Source: Candidatus Eisenbacteria bacterium
GTDB lineage: Bacteria > Eisenbacteria > RBG-16-71-46 > JAFGJU01
Direction of reading: 5' to 3'
NCBI GenBank assembly: GCA_026388185.1
Contig: JAPLKG010000020.1
Coordinates: 49,978-113,977, forward strand
DNA: 64,000 nt
Both the position numbers and the translations under genes were made by a program. Below, in pieces: positions 59,502 through 64,000 of this stretch; position 1 is the stretch's first letter; every line of letters begins with the position of its first letter. The notes beneath the pieces were generated by a model. The model saw only the letters and a program-made list of their open reading frames with translations, made no database searches and had not been told where the DNA came from.

Positions 59502-61309
59502 TGGGCAACAGGAGACCGCTCATTGCGCTCCTGGTATTCTTTGGAGTGCTCATTGCAGCCGCAGTGTTGTTTGTTGCTATGCTCGTTGGAAAGACACCGG
59601 AGGTCAAAGAAGGCAGTTTCCTGGTTGTGTCGCTCGGAGGGACTCTGCCCGAGGAGGCCACCAGTCTTTTTGACATGCCGCTTCTGGAAAAGCAACAGAT
59701 CACACTGAAAGACGTGCTTGAATGCTTGGACAAAGCGAAAATCGACAAGAGAATCAGGGGCGTGGTCGTGAAGATCTCGCCCTTCTATTTCGGGTGGAGC
59801 AAGACCGAGGAGATAAGAGACAAACTGGTTTGGTTCAAGGAAAAGACTCACAAGCCTGTTGTTTGTTACCTCATCTCCGGAGGCGACAAGGAATACTACC
59901 TCGCATCGGCGTGCGACAAAGTGTACATGCCGGAAGCCAGCGATCTGTTCGTAGACGGCCTCGTGTCCGAAGTGACGTTCCTCAGGGGGACTCTCGATAA
60001 ACTGGGCATCACGCCCGACATGGAGCACATCGGAATTTACAAGAGTGCCTCTGACATGCTGACTCAGAAGACCTTCACCGAAGCCCACAGAGAAGTCGCA
60101 AACGCAATGCTCGACGACTACTTCAACAGGCTCGTTGATGCGATCGCGAAGGCGAGGGGCTTCAAGCCGGAAGAAGTGCGCAAGCTGATAGACGAAGGTT
60201 CGTTCACCGCTCCGGAAGCGCTTCGCGCGGGTTTGGTTGACAGTCTCATCTACGAAGACGAGCTGCACACGCTTCTCGGCGTCAAGAAAGAGGCCGAGTT
60301 CACGACGGTTTCCCTCGAGGACTACGTGCGCGTGAGGCCGGCTTCGCTCAAGATCGCGCGGGGCCCCAAGATCGCCGTCATATACGCCGTCGGTACGATA
60401 ACGGAAGGGAAGAGCTCGTACAGTCCTCTCTGGGGAAAAACGCTGGGTTCCGACACGATGGTGGAAGCCTTGAGAGATGCGAGGAAAAACAAGGACATCA
60501 AGGCGATCGTCCTTCGCATAGATAGCCCGGGTGGGTCGGGTCTCGCTTCGGACATCGTGTGGAGAGAAGTCAAACTGGCGGAGAGAGAGAAACCCTTCGT
60601 GGCCTCGATGTCCGACGTGGCGGCTTCGGGCGGCTACTACATCGCCATGGCCGCAGACACGATTGTTGCCGAACCAGGGACCGTCACGGGTTCGATCGGG
60701 CTGGTGAGCGGCAAGTTCGGGACGAAAGGACTATACGACAAGCTTGGGATGAACAGGGAAATAGTGACCCGCGGCGCGAACGCCGCGATGTTCTCCGACA
60801 CGCGGAGCTTCACTCCCGCGGAACGGAGAAAACTCCTGGAGCAGATGTGGGAATGGTACATCGCGTTCGTGCGCAAGGTTGCAGAGGGCAGGGGCATGAC
60901 GGAGAAAGAAGTGGACGGCGTTGCGCGAGGTAGGGTCTGGACGGGGGCGCAGGCAGTCGACGTAGGCCTTGTGGACGTGATCGGCGGGCTCGACCGCGCA
61001 GTGGAGATAGCGAAGGTGCAAGCGGGTATACCCAAAGATTCTCCCGTGACGCTCGCCATCTATCCCAAGAGAAGAGTGTCCGTCCTTCAAAGAATATTCA
61101 GGAGATTCTCGTCCGAGGCTTTGCTCAGGACGGCCGTGGAAGGGACCCTTGGGGGAGTTGTGGGGGGCACTCTGGACGGGGCTGTGGCGGGGGCCACGAC
61201 CGGGCTTCCGTCCGACTTGAGAAGCGTGCTCGAGCCGCTGCTCGCACAGAGGCTCATTCGCCCGGGAAAGCCCTACTACCTGATGCCGTATCGCGTGGAG
61301 ATAAAATAG
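59501..61309 (+). CDS. sppA: Signal peptide peptidase SppA, 67 kDa type
   Basis: This 602-residue membrane-anchored serine protease degrades cleaved signal peptides. It has one N-terminal transmembrane helix (about 7-29) and two S49 domains. The nucleophile is Ser376 in SDVAASGGYYIAMAAD, and the general-base Lys is probably Lys140 in ASACDKVYMP of the first domain, as in the Escherichia coli enzyme. A Gly-rich hydrophobic stretch near the C-terminus (GTLGGVVGGTLDGAVAGATTG) is unusual and could insert in the membrane. The ATG overlaps the TPR stop by one base. Confidence 0.92.
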   Translation: MGNRRPLIALLVFFGVLIAAAVLFVAMLVGKTPEVKEGSFLVVSLGGTLPEEATSLFDMPLLEKQQITLKDVLECLDKAKIDKRIRGVVVKISPFYFGWSKTEEIRDKLVWFKEKTHKPVVCYLISGGDKEYYLASACDKVYMPEASDLFVDGLVSEVTFLRGTLDKLGITPDMEHIGIYKSASDMLTQKTFTEAHREVANAMLDDYFNRLVDAIAKARGFKPEEVRKLIDEGSFTAPEALRAGLVDSLIYEDELHTLLGVKKEAEFTTVSLEDYVRVRPASLKIARGPKIAVIYAVGTITEGKSSYSPLWGKTLGSDTMVEALRDARKNKDIKAIVLRIDSPGGSGLASDIVWREVKLAEREKPFVASMSDVAASGGYYIAMAADTIVAEPGTVTGSIGLVSGKFGTKGLYDKLGMNREIVTRGANAAMFSDTRSFTPAERRKLLEQMWEWYIAFVRKVAEGRGMTEKEVDGVARGRVWTGAQAVDVGLVDVIGGLDRAVEIAKVQAGIPKDSPVTLAIYPKRRVSVLQRIFRRFSSEALLRTAVEGTLGGVVGGTLDGAVAGATTGLPSDLRSVLEPLLAQRLIRPGKPYYLMPYRVEIK

Positions 61310-61319
61310 GAGGTAAGCG

Positions 61320-62171
61320 ATGCGAGCCTCAAATACGTTCCGCGTTTTGACAAACGCGACCGTCGTTTTGGTTCTGCTCGTCTCATGTGTCATGGTGCTT
61401 GCGGTCACTGCAACTACGTCCGCAAGGGCGGCGTCTCCCGCGATGGCGCCTGCCACGACGGGGTCTGCTGCGATGGCGTCCGGCGGCGCGGTGAATGTTT
61501 CGAAACAGGCGAATTCTAACGCGGCCGCCTCCAAGGAAAGGGTGAAGATGATGCTAAAGAAGATCCATTGGCTCGGTCACGATTGCTTCCGAATAGACAC
61601 CGAGAACGTCATCTATCTTGATCCCCTCGAGCTCAAACAGGGAGCAGCATCCGCAGACATCATTCTCGTCACGCATGACCATTTCGACCACTGCTCGCCC
61701 GCGGACGTTGCAAAGATTCAGAAGAAGGGCACAGTGATAGTGACGACCGCCGATTGCGCAAAGAAGCTCTCGGGAGAGACGAAGATTGTGAAGCCCGGCG
61801 ACAAGATCACTGTCAAAGGTGTGACAATCGAGGCGGTTCCTGCGTACAACATTGACAAGAAATTCCATACCAAGGACAAGGGCTGGGTAGGCTACATCAT
61901 CACGGTTGGCGGAACACGCATTTACCATGCCGGCGACACCGATCTCATCCCCGAGATGAAGACCTTCAAGGCCGACATCGCATTTCTTCCGGTTTCCGGC
62001 ATCTACGTAATGACGGCAGAGGAGGCCGCCAAGGCAGCCGACGCCATCAAGCCTCAAATGGCGATTCCGATGCACTACGGGGTCATCAAGGACCTGGGGA
62101 CCGACAAGGACGCCGCGACCTTCAAAGAGAAGTGCAGCGTGCCGGTGGAGATACTCAAGCTGGAGAAATAG
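61320..62171 (+). CDS. Exported UlaG-like MBL-fold metal-dependent hydrolase
   Basis: This 283-residue protein has a long, Ala/Ser/Thr-rich signal and linker (1-75). A metallo-beta-lactamase-fold domain of the UlaG/L-ascorbate-6-P lactonase-like class follows. The metal motif is HDHFDH (119-124), and YHAGDTDLIPEM and IPMHYGVIKDLG supply the further ligands. IHWLGHDCFRID is the usual start of the domain. Substrate is unknown; many relatives are annotated only as hydrolases. The SD taggagg is seven bases before the ATG, ten bases after sppA. Confidence 0.85.
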   Translation: MRASNTFRVLTNATVVLVLLVSCVMVLAVTATTSARAASPAMAPATTGSAAMASGGAVNVSKQANSNAAASKERVKMMLKKIHWLGHDCFRIDTENVIYLDPLELKQGAASADIILVTHDHFDHCSPADVAKIQKKGTVIVTTADCAKKLSGETKIVKPGDKITVKGVTIEAVPAYNIDKKFHTKDKGWVGYIITVGGTRIYHAGDTDLIPEMKTFKADIAFLPVSGIYVMTAEEAAKAADAIKPQMAIPMHYGVIKDLGTDKDAATFKEKCSVPVEILKLEK

Positions 62172-62249
62172 GACGTCGTTTCCGGCGGTTACGGATTTAC
62201 GTCACTGGCGACGACGAAGTGTACCCTGGTTTCACTCGAGGTTTGTGAC

Positions 62250-64000
62250 ATGTGGTCCGGTCGTCGGGGGGCTATTTCACACAGGCAAGACGAGAGGCCG
62301 AGTTTCGGTCATGGGCCTGGCCATGGGTTTGGCCGCGCTCCTGGCCGCACACATCTGCTTGCCCGCACAGTACTGCTCTTGACGATCTTTGTCCTGTCTT
62401 CTGCTTTTCTCCTTTCAACAGCATTGCCTGCCTTTACCGCCACGTGGAGTCCTGAGATGCAGGTGAACGTGGAGGACACCTCCGACGATTTGAACCCCAT
62501 GGTGGTTGTTGACAGTGTAGGGACGGCTTGGGTGTTTTGGATGGGTATTGACGCTAGTCAGGGTGATTTTGAGATTATGTACTCACGTTGGACGGGGGAA
62601 GGTTGGACACCCGAGGAGAGGGTGCACCCGGACAACGTGCAGAAGGATGCGTGGTTGGGGGGAGCGTCCATGGGGCGGGACGGTATTCCGTGGGTGGTGT
62701 GGGAGCGGTATCGAGGTGGGACGTCGCCTTACTGTGACGTGTTGACGACGCACTGGGCAGGTGCAGGATGGTGTGAGCCTGAGACGCTGTATGCGGAAGG
62801 CGGGGAAGGACAGAGCTATGAGATGGCGTGTTTGGACACTAGTCTGGTTTGGGGAGTGATAAGTGCGTATGTCAAGAGAGGAACCGCGTATGATTGTGAT
62901 CTTTTCTTCCGCAGTCGTGCGGATGGGGTATGGTCATCGTTGGAACACATAGACAATCCGGTGATTGAGGATTGGGATCCTGACATAGCGGTCTCTGGCT
63001 CGGGTGTGCCTTGGGTTGTGTGGATGGAGAGAGACGGAGGCCATACGCTTCACTGCATCTATCGGGGCGACACAAGTTGGTCGGAGTCCCTTCTTTCCAT
63101 TAAGGGCCGTGGTCCTTCGATATGTTTCAGTGGCAGTGAGGGACCTTGGATAGTGTACTTTGACAGCACTTCTGATATTTGCGGTGCCTTTTGGGATGGT
63201 GAGGATTGGAGTTTCAGTGGTCCTATTCCTTTGCCGTATGCGACTTCGGGTGAGTGGGACTACAAGCCCATGATGAGCGGCACTGTGGACGGTGGGCCTG
63301 TAGTAGTGTGGCCGAGGGCGGATCATAACAACGTGTATCGGGGGGACGTGTACGTGAGCCGGTGGGCGGGTTGTTGGTGGAAGGGAGAGGAGTTGGTGAC
63401 CGAGCCTGACAGCGAGCTTGTGGCAGTAGATGGGTGGCCAGATGTTGGCGTAGGTACGGGAGGTCGGGTGTGGGTGGTGTGGGAGCGGCAAGTTAGTTCC
63501 GGTGGTTGGGACTATGACATCTGGGCTCGGTATTCGGATGATTTTCTGTCCGAGCCGTGGGTCAAGGGTTTCAGCGCTCGTGTAGAGGGAGAGCGGGTGG
63601 TGGTTGAGTGGAGCTGTCGGGGACAGGTGAGGTTCAAGGTGTACCGTGCAGAGTTGGGACGGAGGTATCGATACTGGTTGGATGTGGAGTCGCCTTTTGG
63701 GGAGTTGTGCGAGGAAGTGGGACCGGTGTTGGTGAAGCCGTGTGAGGGAGGAGTGAGAGTAGGCTTTATTGGAGTGAGGCCCAACCCGTCAGGAGTGGGT
63801 TTCATGTTGGGTTATTACGCGGGGGCCAGGAGAGAGGCGGAGTTTGAGGTTATGGATATATCCGGGAGGTTAGTGAGGCGTATAGAGTGTCCAGGGGGAG
63901 AGGGAGAGGTATTGTGGGACGGTAGGGATGAGAAGGGTAAGGAGGTGAGACCCGGGGTCTACTTTGCTCGTTTCTTGGCAGGAGGGCGTGCCAGAGGTGG
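62250..64000 (+). CDS. Secreted beta-propeller protein with FlgD-like sorting domain (3' partial)
   Basis: An uninterrupted frame runs from the ATG at 62250 to the window end, about 583 codons. After a signal-like segment (TVLLLTIFVLSSAFLLSTALPAFTA) come repeated units: GTAWVFWMG, GIPWVVWERY, GVPWVVWMERD, GPWIVYFDS, GPVVVWPRAD and GRVWVVWERQ. Six such strands suggest a six-bladed, BNR/sialidase-like propeller. The end is a sorting domain (GVRPNPSGVGFMLGYY ... DISGRLVRRI ... VRPGVYFARFL), so only a few codons are missing. Codon use is G- and T-rich, unlike neighbours. The start is uncertain; the SD is cgaggt. Confidence 0.75.
   Translation, partial: MWSGRRGAISHRQDERPSFGHGPGHGFGRAPGRTHLLARTVLLLTIFVLSSAFLLSTALPAFTATWSPEMQVNVEDTSDDLNPMVVVDSVGTAWVFWMGIDASQGDFEIMYSRWTGEGWTPEERVHPDNVQKDAWLGGASMGRDGIPWVVWERYRGGTSPYCDVLTTHWAGAGWCEPETLYAEGGEGQSYEMACLDTSLVWGVISAYVKRGTAYDCDLFFRSRADGVWSSLEHIDNPVIEDWDPDIAVSGSGVPWVVWMERDGGHTLHCIYRGDTSWSESLLSIKGRGPSICFSGSEGPWIVYFDSTSDICGAFWDGEDWSFSGPIPLPYATSGEWDYKPMMSGTVDGGPVVVWPRADHNNVYRGDVYVSRWAGCWWKGEELVTEPDSELVAVDGWPDVGVGTGGRVWVVWERQVSSGGWDYDIWARYSDDFLSEPWVKGFSARVEGERVVVEWSCRGQVRFKVYRAELGRRYRYWLDVESPFGELCEEVGPVLVKPCEGGVRVGFIGVRPNPSGVGFMLGYYAGARREAEFEVMDISGRLVRRIECPGGEGEVLWDGRDEKGKEVRPGVYFARFLAGGRARG

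Noticed and set aside
62311..62383. Alternative signal-peptide-like frame (MGLAMGLAALLAAH) before the propeller gene
   Set aside because: It ends at a TGA after 23 codons. The propeller frame itself has a good hydrophobic signal further on, so I did not call a frameshift, though raw reads should be checked.
1..64000. CRISPR arrays, insertion sequences, phage genes, rRNA or tRNA genes
   Set aside because: I looked for repeat-spacer arrays, transposase or integrase motifs, terminal inverted repeats and RNA gene signatures and saw none.

Overview
The window is bacterial chromosome of moderate to high GC (mid-50s % by eye). It contains no rRNA, tRNA, CRISPR array or insertion sequence that I could find. 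Several traits point to an uncultured lineage of the FCB (Fibrobacteres-Chlorobi-Bacteroidetes) group, such as Eisenbacteria, Latescibacteria or a relative: secreted proteins ending in FlgD-like/type IX sorting domains (34071-36005, 62250-64000), a PorV-like barrel, an Oar/SusC-like receptor with no SusD, an archaeal-type phosphoglycerate mutase and a System II cytochrome c maturation pair. The phylum is an inference, not a demonstration.

Layout. 1-5127: a TolC/HlyD/two-ATPase/two-permease ABC-2 efflux operon. 5144-8098: a NapH-like polyferredoxin, a membrane protein and a GAF-SpoIIE phosphatase. 8112-8306: a decayed C-terminal gene fragment. 8309-13081: a PstS-like lipoprotein, then four genes for a membrane complex of unknown function. 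13120-16021: TldD (with a Tat signal) and TldE. 16072-17583: an NhaD-like antiporter on the minus strand. 17925-24614: tetraheme cytochrome c, ResB, CcsA, a pentaheme-cytochrome b fusion and a membrane spermidine-synthase-like protein. 24705-28621 (minus): a complete AmmeMemoRadiSam set with a DUF362 protein, every product carrying an export signal. 28789-36005 (minus): dCMP deaminase, an MFS transporter, envelope proteins and two secreted proteins.

36687-48049 is the most coherent system. A minus-strand operon encodes, in order of transcription, HPRT, a deoxynucleoside kinase, an EutN/CcmL microcompartment vertex protein, uridine kinase, thymidine kinase, a BMP-type nucleoside ABC transporter (lipoprotein, ATPase, two permeases), purine nucleoside phosphorylase and a metallo-beta-lactamase-fold hydrolase. 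Divergent to it lie an aminohydrolase and an RpiB/LacA-family isomerase. That isomerase has an N-terminal amphipathic helix plus flexible linker typical of microcompartment encapsulation peptides, and its usual catalytic Cys is replaced by Asp. My reading is nucleoside uptake and phosphorolysis feeding sugar phosphates to a microcompartment whose hexameric shell genes lie outside this window.

48290-56769 is a five-gene outer-membrane/lipoprotein operon (Oar-like receptor, PorV-like barrel, NHL lipoprotein, two envelope proteins) closed by a terminator and followed by an HTH-only AraC regulator. 57694-62171 carries phosphoglycerate mutase, a TPR protein, SppA and an UlaG-like hydrolase. From 62250 to the window end runs a beta-propeller protein with a sorting domain, cut by the window edge.
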